Origin: Eutreptiella sp. 'Long Island Sound 2002' | Taxonomy: Eukaryota > Euglenozoa > Euglenophyceae > Eutreptiales > Eutreptiaceae | Assembly (NCBI GenBank): GCA_964036045.1 | Contig: OZ038379.1 | Span: forward strand, 79,897,429 to 79,961,428 | Direction of reading: 5' to 3' | Length of the DNA: 64,000 nucleotides | Part shown: piece by piece, positions 43,405-53,749 of the stretch | Position numbering within the stretch: position 1 is the first letter of the stretch | How the letters are laid out: each line of letters begins with the position of its first letter | Program-made: the position numbers and the translations under genes | Notes under the pieces: model-generated | What the model was told of the DNA's origin: nothing | The model's database searches: none | Seen by the model: the letters and a program-made list of their open reading frames with translations, nothing else

Positions 43405-43924
43405 GGGTATTCAGGTTGAGGTTCGGCAACGTGCATTGGGTGACTTTTCTTCACCTTTGCTTTTGCGTGCAATAGGTTGCATCAGAGTAGTGAAAACCTG
43501 CTTTTGTAATGTCGTTTGCACTAATGACTCGGAAAGGAATTAAGCAAACAAAAAAGGCATAAGTGGTTTTCTAGAACAAAAAAGAAATAATCATAAGATA
43601 CTCTCACATTTCATGATCTTATCATCATGCGATTCGCAGTTAGGCACAGTAAGTCTTCGCAGGGCCTCAAGAGTCGGCTGGTCCACTAGTCCTCATATTA
43701 ATTTCAGACTGGTCGTTGTCGGCTAAAAGTCGGCGGGACGCGCGCGTCCAGTCCCAAAAAGGGGTTTTTCTGCAGCAGAGGATTCCGGACTTTGTTTGCA
43801 CAGACAAACGCGTGTTTTCGAGGCACATCTAGGGCTTGCACTACAACTGAAGGCTCGCACGACTTGGGCTGTGTACCTGCTGCGGCGACCAGTAAGCCCA
43901 TGTACCTACTGCCAGAGCACGGCA

Positions 43925-44640
43925 AGGTGATTCTGTAGTCCTGAGTGAAGCCATGAGTAACAAATGTAGCCTTGAGCGCAGCCACAAGTGAAAAATGGAG
44001 CCTCAAGTGGAGCCATGAGTGTTAAATGTAGCTCCAAGTGTAGCAGTGGGTGTAACATGTAGCCCTAGGTGTAGCCACGAGTGCCAGATGTAGCCATGAG
44101 TGTAGCCATGGATGTAAAATGTAGCCATGACTATACCATTCGCGAAAAATGTAGCCATGAGTGTAAGGGCTCAGGCCAATAACATCTAACAAAGAAATTG
44201 AATGGTACCGGACTTTGTTTGCTTAGAGAAATACGTATTTTCAACGCACATCCAAGGCTTTGCATAACAGCTGGTAATTGGCACGATTTGAGCTGCGTAC
44301 CTCGTGCCGCAAGCGCTAGCCGCATGTAACTATTGCCACAATTAGTGGATGCTGCCCTGCTCAGCAAGGCACAACGAGTCTATAGCTCTGAGTAAAGCCG
44401 CGAGTAGAAATTGTAGCCTTGGGTGTAGCCAGGAGTAAAACGTGTAGCCGTAAGTGTAGCAATGAGTGTAAAATGTGGCCTTGAGTGTAGCCATGAGTCC
44501 AAAGTGTAGCCTCAAGTGTGGTGGGTGTAAAATGTAGCCCTTGGTGTAGCCATCAGTGCAAAATGTAGCCATGAGTGTAGCAATGAGTGTACCATTAGCG
44601 TAAAATGTAGCCATCACCGTAAAGGCTAAGGCCAAAAACA
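43925..44640. repeat. Minisatellite of GTGTAGCCATGAGT type, unit 1
   Basis: Two blocks (about 43925-44165 and 44380-44640) of alternating short motifs GTGTAGCCATGA and GTAAAATGTAGCC, in multiples of three, so the minus strand reads GYTHGYILH-like repeats. A spacer between holds a degenerate copy of sequence upstream (TTTGTTTGC...CGTATTTTC). Confidence 0.8.
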
Positions 44641-44675
44641 TCTAACAAATAAATTTAATAGTAGCACAAAATCAT

Positions 44676-44706
44676 CCCACGCGCATTTGCGCGGGCCAAT
44701 GGCTAG
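44676..44706 (+). other. Helitron 3' terminus, unit 1
   Basis: CCCACGCGC-ATTT-GCGCGGG forms a GC-rich hairpin with one bulge at 44676-44693 or so, followed by CCAATGG and CTAG at 44703-44706. Hairpin then CTRR is the Helitron 3' signature. The next base is G, not the usual T. Confidence 0.75.
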
Positions 44707-45074
44707 GCACTGTTAATCATCTGAAATGCTTGTTTGCCAGGTAGTTGCTCAGCGGCTACCCCGGCTGGGGCCAGATGCTGGCCACCGAAACAGACGTGTC
44801 CTGTATTGTATTCTTGCGATACGATGGGCGTCTATGTACGTTGCACGTATATATATAAGTCGTACTGTGCAAATCCTTGTGCATACGGTTAAACAGCACT
44901 CCTCTGCGAAAAATTATTGTACCTTCCATGAAAATTTACGTTGGACACTATATGCTCACATCAACATATATTGCATGACATACATATGTGATTTACCCAT
45001 CATTCCTTGCATGCATTGATCAATAAACACATCCGTCCAGGCATGGGTTCTCACAATGCATGCTATATATGGGA

Positions 45075-45350
45075 GTTGGATTGATGGTCTACAGGTCTAC
45101 AGGTCTACAGCCAAATGTCTACAGACGCGGTCTACAGATCCGTATACCAATTGTATACAGCTAGTATACAGAGGTATACAGGTATACAGATCCACAGGTC
45201 TATAGGTATACAGTCTCCATATACCATAAGTATTCAGCCCGGAGGCCGTATACGGTATACAGTATATATAGTGTATACAGAGTATACACGTGGCATACAG
45301 GTACTATCATGGTACCACATATACAGTGGTATACAGGTCTACAGCCATCC
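45075..45350. repeat. GTATACAG / GTCTACAG short repeats, unit 1
   Basis: Many copies of GTATACAG and GTCTACAG at 8-11 bp spacing. Self-complementary TATAC/GTATA cores allow alternative foldback. Confidence 0.85.
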
Positions 45351-45598
45351 CTCTTGACCATGATCTCCCGTGCTTGGTCCATGACGGCCCTATGCACTAC
45401 ATCCTCCATTTTGGACCATGGGGCGTTCATCCAGAGGATGTCCCTGCTCCAGTCCTGGTCAAAGGCATTATTGTGTGCGTTCCTGTAGGGTTCAAATTGC
45501 CTATTTGCTTTCGTGGCAAACCCATTGACGTCTGGTGTGACACCCGCCCATTTAAGTATTTCAGCCGTGACTTCGGGGAGGACGGAGTAGTTTTCCAT
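45335..45598 (-). pseudogene. Retroelement tail-like domain on minus strand, unit 1
   Basis: Reads LPEVTAEILKWAGVTPDVNG, FATKANRQFEPYRNAHNNAF, DQDWSRDILWMNAPWSKMED and VVHRAVMDQAREIMV. The pattern 'D.FAT..N......DAF.QDW.....W.NPPWS....V' resembles a domain found next to RT/RNase H in DIRS-like and some other retroelements. Here DAF is NAF and NPPW is NAPW. Family placement is inference. Minus-strand orientation matches the gag-pro element at 49.2-52.1 kb. Confidence 0.45.
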
Positions 45599-45888
45599 TT
45601 TGCCACCTACAGGCAGTCGTCCTACGTAGCACCTTCCACCTATGAGGGGGAGGCACAGCGCCCTTGATGCAGAAGACCTTCGTCCCGGTCCCCGAGCTCT
45701 TAGGCTTTTCTGCGGTACACCTGCAGTAATCTTTTGTACTGGTGAAATCGGTTTGATCCACTTGTGCGTGTCGAAGTTGGAACGGATCCCTTGGGATGCG
45801 AGGGCTGGTTCCCCTACCCACCTACCCGTGTGGTGCTGAAAATACCCTCAGTCACCTGCGAAACGATCGGGCATTTGCCTTTCGCTCG
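45599..45888. other. Spacer of unit 1, no gene
   Basis: Matches 48483-48773. Contains no recognised motif beyond short minus-strand frames. Confidence 0.4.
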
Positions 45889-46110
45889 CCTGATTTGGAC
45901 ATGGCCTATCTTCAGAACATGGTGCAACTGTTTGTGAGGCGGCAGTTTTCTGTCAAGTTGGCATTTTGGCTAACCATTAACCGTGCTCAAGGACAAGTGT
46001 TTTCTTGCATTGGTCTCCTCTCGGAGGATCCTGTTTTTGCCCATGGGCAATTGTATGTGTCGCTTCTCCAGGCATCATCTGGACGAGGGCTTCAGGTTGT
46101 GGTTCGGTAA
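45889..46110 (+). pseudogene. Pif1-type helicase C-terminal end, second copy
   Basis: Reads LDMAYLQNMVQLFVRRQFSV, KLAFWLTINRAQGQVFSCIG and EDPVFAHGQLYVSLLQASSG. Closer to the helicase consensus than unit 1 at RAQGQ. No helicase sequence precedes it, confirming that this is a duplicated fragment. Confidence 0.85.
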
Positions 46111-46135
46111 CGTGCATGGGGTGTCGTTTCTTCAC

Positions 46136-46300
46136 CTGAGCTAAAACCCCCTAATGTGGTATGGCTGGAAACCTACCTGTGAATTGCTAAACTCATTGAT
46201 TTTGGGTATGCAGAATACTAAGTTATGCCTATGGACTTTCAGCGTTCAAAATGTCATGTATCTTTAAAACTACGTGCCTGCATTTGTGCTTCCGGACTTT
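46136..46300. other. 162-bp segment present only in unit 2
   Basis: Lies between TTTCTTCACCT and TTTGCTTTTGTGTGCAATAGG, which are adjacent in unit 1. It has no GT-AG ends and no coding motif. It is either an insertion in unit 2 or a deletion in unit 1. Confidence 0.6.
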
Positions 46301-46794
46301 TGCTTTTGTGTGCAATAGGTTGCACCAGAGTAGTGAAAACCTTCTTTTGTAATGTTGTTTGCACTAATGACTCGGAAAAGAATTAAGCAAATAAAAAAGG
46401 CATCAGTGGTTTTCTAGAACAAAAAAGAAATAATCATAAGATATTCTCACTTTTCATGATCTTATCATCATGCGATTCGCAGTTAGGCACAGTAAGTCTG
46501 GGCCAGGCCTCAAGAGTCGGCTGGTCCACTAGTCCTCATATTAATTTCAGACTGGTCGTTGTCGCCTAAGGGTCGGCGGGACACGCGCGCCCAGTCCCAA
46601 AAAGGTGTTTCTCTGCAGCAGAGGATTCCGGACTTTGTTTGCACAGAGTAACGCGTATTTTCGAGGCACATCTAGGGCTTGCACTACAACTGAAAGCTCG
46701 CACGACTTGGGCTGTGTACCTGCTGCGGCGACCGGTAAGCCCATGTACCTACTGCCAGAGTTGGATGGTGCCGTGCCCAGCACGGCAAGGTGAT

Positions 46795-47520
46795 TCTGTA
46801 GCCCTGAGTGGAGCCATGAGTAACAAATGTAGCCTTGAGCGCAGCCACAAGTGAAAAATGGAGCCTCAAGTGGAGCCATGAGTGTAAAATGTAGCTCCAA
46901 GTGTAGCAGTGGGTGCGACATGTAGCCCTAGGTGTAGCCATGAGCGCCAGATGCAGCCATGAGTGTAGCCATGGATGTGAAATGTAGCCATGACTATACC
47001 ATTCGCGAAAAATGTAGCCATGAGCGTAAGGGCTAAGGCAAATAACATCTAACAAAGAAACTGAATGGTAGCGGACTTTGTTTGCTTAGAGAAATACGTA
47101 TTTTCAAGGCACATCCAAGGCTTTGGATAACAGCTGGTAACTGGCACGATTTGAGCTGCGTACCTTGTGCCGCGAGCGCTAGCCGCATGTAACTATTGCC
47201 ACAATTAGTGGATGCTGCCCTGCTCAGCAAGGCACAACGAGTTAATAGCCTTGAGTAAAGCCGTGAGTGGAAGTTGTAGCCTTGAGTGTAGCCAGGAGTA
47301 GAACGTGTAGACGTAAGTGTAGCAATGAGTGTAAAATGTGGCCTTGAGTGTAGCCATGAGTCTAAAATGTAGCCTCAAGTGTAGTGGTCGGTGTAAAATG
47401 TAGCCCTTGGTGTAGCCATCAGTGCAAAATGTACCCTTGAGTGTAGCAATGAGTGTATGATGTAGCAATGAGTGTACCATTAGCGTAAAATGTAGCCATC
47501 ACCGTAAAGGCTAAGGCCAA
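46795..47520. repeat. Minisatellite of GTGTAGCCATGAGT type, unit 2
   Basis: Counterpart of 43925-44640, with blocks at about 46795-47035 and 47245-47520. Confidence 0.8.
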
Positions 47521-47560
47521 AAACATCTAACAAATAAATTTAATAGTAGCACAAAATCAT

Positions 47561-47591
47561 CCCACGCGCATTCGTGTGGGCCAATGGCTAG
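47561..47591 (+). other. Helitron 3' terminus, unit 2
   Basis: CCCACGCG-CATT-CGTGTGGG hairpin (47561-47580), CCAATGG, CTAG at 47588-47591. The arm pairs here through a G-T and A/G change relative to unit 1, so the hairpin is kept although its bases differ. Confidence 0.75.
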
Positions 47592-47959
47592 GCACTGTTA
47601 ATCATCGGAAATGCTTGTTTGCCAGGTAGTTGCTCAGCGGCTACCCCAGCTGGGGCCAGATGCTGGCCACCGAACAGACGTGTCCTGTATTGTATTCTTG
47701 CGATACGGTGGGCATCTATGTACGTTGCACGTATATATATAACCCGTACTGTGCAAATCCTTGTGCATACGGGTAAACACCACTCCTCTGCGAAAAATTA
47801 TTGTACCTTCCATGAAAATTTACGTTGGAGACTATATGCTCATATCAACATATATTGCATGACATACATATGTGATTTACCCATCATTCCTTCCATCCAT
47901 TGATCAATAAACACATCCGCCCAGGGATGGGTTCTCGCAATGCATGCTATATATAGGAG

Positions 47960-48235
47960 TTGGATTGATGGTCTACAGGTCTACAGGTCTACAGCCAAAT
48001 GTCTACAGACGCGGTCTACAGATGCGTATACCAATTGTATACAGCTAGTATACAGAGGTATACAGGTATACAGATCCACAGGTCTATAGGTATACAGTCT
48101 CCATATACCATAAGTATTCAGCCCGGAGGCCGTATACGGTATACAGTCTATATAGTGTATACAGAGTATACAGGTGGCATACAGGTACTATCATGGTACC
48201 ACATATACAGTGGTATACAGGTCTACAGCCATCCC
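47960..48235. repeat. GTATACAG / GTCTACAG short repeats, unit 2
   Basis: Counterpart of 45075-45350 with few changes. Confidence 0.85.
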
Positions 48236-48482
48236 TCTTGACCATGATCTCCCGTGCTTGGTCCATGACAGCCTTATGCACTACGTCCTCCATTCTGGAC
48301 CATAGGGCGTTCATCCAGAGGATGTCCCTGCTCCAGTCCTGGTCAAAGGCATTTTTGCGTGCGTTCCTGTAGGGTTTAAATTTTTTATTCCCTTTCGTGG
48401 CAATCCCATTGACATCTGGTGTGACACCCGCCCATTTAAGTATTTCATCTGTGACTTTGGGGAGGACGGAGTAGTTTTCCAT
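48219..48482 (-). pseudogene. Retroelement tail-like domain on minus strand, unit 2
   Basis: Second copy of the 45335-45598 domain: EILKWAGVTPDVNGIATKGN, NAFDQDWSRDILWMNALWSR. It differs at several residues (NALW for NAPW) and is likely the original position, since the gag-pro remains of the same orientation lie directly upstream on the minus strand. Confidence 0.45.
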
Positions 48483-48827
48483 TTTGCCACCTACAGGCAG
48501 TCGTCCTACCTAGCGCCTTGCACCTTTGAGGGGGAGGCACAGCGCCCTTGATGCAGAAGACCTTTGTCCTGGTCCCCGAGCGACTAGGCTTTTCTGCGGT
48601 ACACCTGCAGTACTTTTTAGTAATGGTGAAATCGGTTTGATCCACTTGTGGGTGTCGAAGTTGGAACGGATCCCTCTGGGTGCGAGGGCTGGTTCCCCTA
48701 CCCACCTACCCCTGTGGTGCTGAAAATACCCCCAGTCACCTGCGAAACGATCAGGCATTTGCCTGTCGCTCGCTTGTACCGCCTTGGTGGGGCGCACCAT
48801 GACTGTGTCCTGCTCTGACCGCAATTC

Positions 48828-49115
48828 TCACAGCCCTAGCTCGCTGTTGGAGTCCCCTGCCCTTACCTGGACATGACACGTGCACCTAAGTTCTGCGCGT
48901 ACAGAGGAACACTGAAACATATCCCCCCACCCTTTGGAACTCTCGCTCTTGTTGTCTGAGGGAGGGCTGTGGCTCGCCTTAACAGTAGGGGGGGTCGGCG
49001 TTTGCGTTTCGGGGTGTGTGTGCCGTGGGTAACAGTATGGGCAGTCTCTCTCCATGCCCTCCATGTCGTCACCATCACATATACACCCTAGCTCGTCCTG
49101 TCTAACAGACCGCAC
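48828..49115 (-). pseudogene. Cys-rich segment after the protease
   Basis: Reads LGCICDGDDMEGMERDCPYC and, later, AELRCTCHVQVRAGD. Two C-x-C/C-x2-C pairs suggest a metal-binding linker between protease and the downstream pol part. No family is recognised. Confidence 0.35.
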
Positions 49116-49224
49116 GGCCGTGGTAACTGACCGGCACTCCCCTCCTGAGCCTACTTCGGGACTCGCGCAGGGGTAGATCGGCTTGCTTGCGGGAGGGGCT
49201 GGCGGTGTTTGGTGTGTTTCCTAG

Positions 49225-49938
49225 CTATGAAAGCGCCGTTATAACCTGAATATACGAGCATAGAGTCTGTTGCACTGACTGACTACTATGGGGTGAAAGA
49301 GACTGGACGGACAGATGACTATCCGGTGAAGGAGACTGAACGGAGGGATGATTGTTGCCTGTTCCCTGTTCCTGCCCGTGTGTTTTGTTCTCGGTAAGTC
49401 GCCTTGCCAGTGGCTCGTATGAAACCGCCAACCTGTCGACCAAGCAGTTACTGACTGCGTTGACTTGATGACCATACATCTTCAAGAATGGGTAGCGAAT
49501 TATGAATACATTCGTTACCTCAGCCGCGTACACGTATGTGTGCTTGCCTATCAACGTACCTGTGTGCCTCCACTGGTTTGTGAATTCCACTCCTAGACCC
49601 AGCAGTGCCCCCAATCTCCTTCAGAGTACCTCCTCTCCTCCTACTGAGGAGATAGCCAGGGGTTTCCTTGCCGGCACCAGCGTGACCGGCGGAAAAGAGG
49701 TGGTGGCTGCCAACGCAAACGCTTGGCTGCCCGTATCCGCAAGTACACATGCAGGGGTTTCGGATCTGTTGCCCCATTGGGCTGACCCCTGCACGACAAG
49801 TTCATTGACTCTGTGTGTGCAATGCTGCGGCTTGCGCTTGGTCACATGCCGGAAATTCGACCTAAGCAATGTAAAAGGTACCTCGAGTTCCGTTGCACCT
49901 ACGTGAAGGGTCGCCGGATTGAGGGCTGCAGTGGACAT
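49225..49938 (-). pseudogene. Retropepsin-type aspartic protease
   Basis: Frame from 49938 reads ELEVPFTLLRSNFRHV, then CVLADTGSQAFALAATTSFP with the catalytic DTGS (about 49720-49748). An in-frame TGA falls at 49621-49623, and the same frame continues with KHTYVYAAEVTNVFIIRYPF and LKMYGHQVNAV, matching the 'DVILG.PFL' strand of retropepsins (here FIIRYPFL, with the usual glycine replaced by arginine). It would cleave the element's polyprotein. The TGA and the changed glycine mark decay. Confidence 0.7.
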
Positions 49939-50101
49939 TATGACAGAGAGTGCCGGTGGCTCCTTGACAGAGGGGGTTGCGAGCGATACCGGCCTAGGTT
50001 CCGCCGGGAGAGTACCACTTCCTTCACCCCAAGCGCGTCAAATGTCATCCTAACGCCGCTATCGCTTGTTCGGCTGTTCGCTGCTGCCCCGCCATTGGCC
50101 G

Positions 50102-50599
50102 TTAGGATTTTGCTTTTGTGGTTCTTGCGGGACTTGCTGGCCTTCGATCAGGGTATCCGCAGTAGTTTGGCAGGACTTTAGAAGGCCTCACAGAATCGTG
50201 GTCCCCTCGACACCAGACGCATTTGCCCGCCATAGCCATCTGATGGTCATGCTCTGTCGCTAAAATGCCTTGCTTACGGGCCGTTTCGTTCATGTCACCC
50301 AAGTCCTTGCGCAGGGTGTGCTGTGTGTCCTCGCGGGGATCACTGTTGCCAGTGTTTTTGCCCCGCCCATGGCCTTCGGTCCTCTGGTATCTATCCTTGC
50401 CCTTGCTTTTGCCCTTACCTATGCCCTTGCCTTTGCCCTGGCCGTCTGCTTTGGCTGCATTGGCACCATTCTTCTTCGGGGACCAGCAATCTTGGCCCCT
50501 GTGACCAGATTTGCCACAGTTGTAGCATTCCCCTTGCAACTTGTCATTTCCATTTTTGGGGTTATGCTTCTTGGCAGTGGCCTTCGGCGGGCAGGACAC
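50102..50599 (-). pseudogene. gag C-terminal region with CCHC zinc knuckle
   Basis: Reads ECYNCGKSGHRGQDCWSPKK, a perfect C-x2-C-x4-H-x4-C knuckle (about 50478-50530). A Gly/Lys-rich stretch follows (GKGKGIGKGKSKGKDRYQ), then GKCVWCRGDHDSVR, which could be a second, atypical knuckle. Nucleocapsid-like, RNA-binding. It lies upstream of the protease in the same orientation, as in LTR retroelements. Confidence 0.8.
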
Positions 50600-50902
50600 A
50601 GCCCGTGTGCGTACCGCATCATGCAGTCTCTGCTGACTGGCAAGCTTGTGCCTCCATGTCAGCCTATAAAGGACGTGGGAGTGGGCAGTTTCCCATGTGA
50701 ATTAACACCCATGCACGAATTCTAGCTTACTAATTTCCGTGAGTTCCTCACCGAAATCACCATGCCTCTCTAAGGCCTACCGCCACACTTGGTTGGCCCG
50801 CTCGGGGGTGATGGCTCACTACCTAAACACATGCTTGGCGTCAATTACCCACTGGAGCATGAACAATGAATAACGCGACAGGGTCCTATGTCCTAGGACA
50901 TC

Positions 50903-51220
50903 TCAGGCTGCCAATTTCTGCTCAAGCTCTTCGCCCAACACCCTAGCCCCTTCCGCCCTGGCAATGATGCCGTAGACCATCTCATAGGTCGATCCGGCGT
51001 CACGCACCAACTGAGCGTACAAAAGTCCTTCCTCAGGGAAGCAGCTGCAGAAGACGTAGGCTACGACCCTAGGGGTCATCTTGCTGCACCAGAGCCCCTT
51101 ATATCTTTGCCACAGAGGGTCAACGGTAGACCAGTTAACGTCATAAACTGGCCGTTTAAGATGATCTTTAACGATCCGCTCAGTCTCTCCATCCAGGTTT
51201 TCCTTCTCCGTGCGGTCCAT
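50903..51220 (-). pseudogene. gag-like middle region
   Basis: Reads VNWSTVDPLWQRYKGLWCSK, MTPRVVAYVFCSCFPEEGLL and GSTYEMVYGIIARAEGARVL, alpha-helical with Trp, plausible capsid. The same frame as the zinc-knuckle segment, with stops between. The assignment rests mainly on position. Confidence 0.5.
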
Positions 51221-51663
51221 GGAGAACAGCGCCCTGACTAATTTGGGTTCCGCTTCAGTGGCACTTGTCCCCCCATGAACGCACAGGGGGATGTACTAGG
51301 GGTGGTGCTGCTGCGGTGGCACAAATGTGTGGGGCTTCCCATCCTCCAGTGACGCTAGGGTACTCAGTTCCCCTATGGGGTTACCACTCAGGAAAGAACC
51401 AACCTCCCAAAAGGACACGTGTTTCTTGGGGTCCATTGGGGTTGCAGTCCTAAAGCATCCATGTCGAAGGACGATGCGGCTGCACTACTCAGTAATCTCA
51501 GAGGCTGTGGTTGTGGTGCTGCACGAGCCGCTGTGGTAACCGGCCCTTTGGCCTTGTACACCCCTTCACACCCCATGCCTGTTGGCGTTGGCCCTGCACC
51601 CGTACCGGCCTCAGTGCCACTTGTTGCACCTGTCCCTGTCTCGGTCTTGATACCCGGTACATG

Positions 51664-52092
51664 TCATGGTGTGTTTAGGACAGGGGGAGGTACATGCCAT
51701 GACGTGTGCATCATGGGAGGAGGGCCTGTCTCTGGAGGAGGAGAGGTTGTTGACAGCTGGTCTGGACCGCAGGCCACAGGGGGGTCGTCACAAAGAGGGG
51801 GTACCATGGGCTTCCTTTCCTCTTCGTCTTCCTCGTCATCCCGCCACCCCTCAACCTGTGTCGAGCGCCCTTCGAGCGCTCCTACTCCTTCATCGATGGT
51901 CTCCAGAGCCTCCTGTAGGGATCTTATCCGTTCCTCAACTGCAGGGTCTATGACAGCAAGGGCTTGGATGGGGATACGCCCTGCAGCTGGACGTGCTAGT
52001 ACTCGGTCTTTCGCGTATAACTGGGCTATGCGGGTTGGATTGGTCCTGATGTCGTCCCGCATACCTGGGATGGCTTGTTCCAACAGCAGCAT
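51664..52092 (-). pseudogene. gag-like N-terminal region
   Basis: Begins MLLLEQAIPGMRDDIRTNPT, then a coiled-coil-like part (VEERIRSLQEALETIDEGVG) and an acidic Pro-rich tail. It is in another frame from the following segment. Start at 52092 is the first ATG of the frame. Role as gag N-terminus is inferred from position and the downstream knuckle and protease. Confidence 0.45.
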
Positions 52093-52440
52093 TGTGGCAG
52101 CACCCGTCGCGAGCAGCGCTGAAAAGTGAAAAAAAATATTCTAGGCCGCCATGCCCCTGGTCTCCCTTCCTCTCGCTTTGTTTTCCTCTCCGTGTTCCTC
52201 CCCTTCCCGTTCCGGCCCAACCCTCGCCGTTTTTTCCCTCCTTCTTGCTGCAGAATGGAGCAGGCAAAGAGTCATGACTCGGGTCAAGTCAAATACAAGA
52301 ATTACCACAAGAAGGAGCCAAGGGCGGAAGGACGGCCGGCAGTGGGAAGAGCAGGTGCACGCTGACACCGGGGACAGCAACAAGGCGATGAACGACGTAA
52401 ACAGACTCAGCAACGACGTGTTCGAGGGACTGTGAGACTG
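52093..52440. other. Flank of minus-strand element, no gene
   Basis: Could hold the 5' leader of the minus-strand element. Nothing recognised. Confidence 0.3.
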
Positions 52441-53480
52441 ACGCGGGCTAACCCAAGGTTTAATAAATAAACAAAGTGACAGCGTGATTTTCTGCATACC
52501 GGCAGGGAGGAAAGGGGCACCGCAGCAGACACACGGCACCACATGCCACCACCAGGCAACACACAATGCAGACAGGCAGCAGCAAAGGACAGCACGAGGC
52601 AACACAAACAGCACACACCATGCCTGTGTGCCTGTGTTTGGTAGTGTCTAATTTTCTTTTTTGAGAAAAAAATTAGTTTTTTTCCACTTTTAAATTTTTG
52701 ACACAGAAAAAGCAGGAAGGACAGAGGAGACACCACAGGACACACGCAGCACAACGCACAGCAGGGAAAAACAGCACAAGCCACACCACCACTGCAAAAC
52801 ACACACATAGCACAGCGTACCTTGCAGAGAAACACAGCGAAGCACCGCCCTGAACGGCACAGAGCTTCACCACACCGCACAGCGCCGGAGGGCACGGCAC
52901 GGCATGCAGCAACACCAAACAGCGCGCCACAATGCCGCAAAGCACCACGCAAACAGCACAGTGCGCAACAGCAGGGCACTGCATGAAACAACAGGACCCA
53001 GCGCGGTGCAGCACAGCACCGAGAGACACTGGGCAGCAAGAAACTACGGAAAGCGGGAAAAAAGGGCAGACAGAAAAACAAGGAAGGCAAGAAAAGAAAA
53101 AGAAAAAAGGAAAAAAAAGGGTTTTGGGGGGCACACCCAAGCAGCACCAAGGCCCAGGGCACCCGGGGCCAGAAACCACAAAGAGCCGCAGACAACGGGG
53201 CGCCAAATGAACAAGACAAGGGACAAAAGGGGGAAAAAACCCAGGGGGCGAGGCGCGATGGCACACAGCGCCAAGGCCCAGGAGACCCAGGGCCGGAAAC
53301 CACAGAAAACCAGAAACAACAGGAGGCACAAAAAGGGAAAGAAAGGGATGAAACAAAAAGAGGGCAACCCCAGCCCAGTCGGGGTCCGCTGTCCTTGTTC
53401 TCTGGGCGCTGTGCTGCGAGTATGGGAGCCAGGCACCGACTCCAGAGCGCACGCTCTTGCGAGTTGCTGGTTTTTTTTTC
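52440..53480. repeat. CACAGCA-rich low-complexity block, copy 1
   Basis: T-poor DNA of CACAGCAC-like words, an A-rich stretch (AAGAAAAAGAAAAAAGG near 53095), and two copies of a GGCCCAGG-ACCC-GGGCC-GAAACCA motif (about 53151 and 53275). The same ingredients in the same order occur at 59755-61300. The 442-codon minus frame across it is a composition artefact. Confidence 0.55.
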
Positions 53481-53749
53481 AGACATGGCGTCGCGCGTGT
53501 CGCTGGACAGCGTGGAAAGAATAAAATGGAACGAAGAAAAAGAGGCACCAAAGGAAAAGAAAATAAACACGGAAATCGTTTTTACTGACCTCCAATCCAT
53601 CCCATGAATTTTTGCACCGCTGTTTGGCGAGGTCAGCAAAGAAATCCATACAACCAGACCACAGCGAGAACAGAAGGGAGAACCAGACAAGACAGTGCAA
53701 CCCATGCGTGCCCCAAAACACCTAGCAAACTGCATGTCGTAGGACTAGT
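53481..53749. other. No gene recognised
   Basis: Short frame MASRVSLDSVERIKWNEEKE at 53485 only; no support as a gene. Confidence 0.3.

Larger units (their letters stand above)
36168..44706 (+). mobile_element. Helitron, decayed, split by a nested TIR transposon
   Basis: Rep coding sequence runs from about 36168 to 37735, breaks off, and resumes at about 41817 to 43150. The C-terminal end of a Pif1-type helicase follows at 43153-43404. A Helitron-type 3' end stands at 44676-44706: a GC-rich hairpin then CTAG seven bases later. The interruption 37724-41816 is a TIR transposon. Most of the helicase between Rep and its last ~80 residues is deleted. The 5' TC end is not located. Rolling-circle Rep plus Pif1 order is family knowledge; the pieces are seen in the sequence. 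Confidence 0.85.
43209..45890. repeat. Tandem duplication unit 1 (Helitron 3' end plus flank)
   Basis: From TGATTTGGACATGGCC at 43209 this unit matches 45891-48773 throughout: helicase end, minisatellite blocks, Helitron 3' hairpin and CTAG, GTATACAG repeats, and the minus-strand tail domain. Offsets are 2682 bp at the start and about 2885 bp further on because of a 162-bp indel and small changes. Confidence 0.9.
45891..48773. repeat. Tandem duplication unit 2
   Basis: Second copy of 43209-45890, directly adjacent. It has an extra 162 bp at about 46136-46300 relative to unit 1, and extra minisatellite units. The right edge is at about 48773, where homology stops at GTCGCTCGC and the minus-strand retroelement sequence continues. 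Confidence 0.9.
48219..52092 (-). mobile_element. Minus-strand gag-pro retroelement remains, interrupted by the Helitron region
   Basis: On the minus strand from 52092 leftward: gag-like segments, a CCHC zinc knuckle, a retropepsin with DTGS, a Cys-rich piece and the tail-like domain. No reverse transcriptase or integrase is visible. The Helitron 3' end and duplicated flank lie at its left edge. LTRs were not identified. Confidence 0.65.

Noticed and set aside
43209-48773. Helitron concatemer of complete elements
   Set aside because: The repeated unit begins inside the helicase and extends about 1.2 kb past the CTAG end, so it is not a repeat of whole elements.
52407-53735. 442-codon minus-strand frame and overlapping 292-codon frame
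   Set aside because: Same T-poor composition effect over CACAGCA-type low-complexity DNA.
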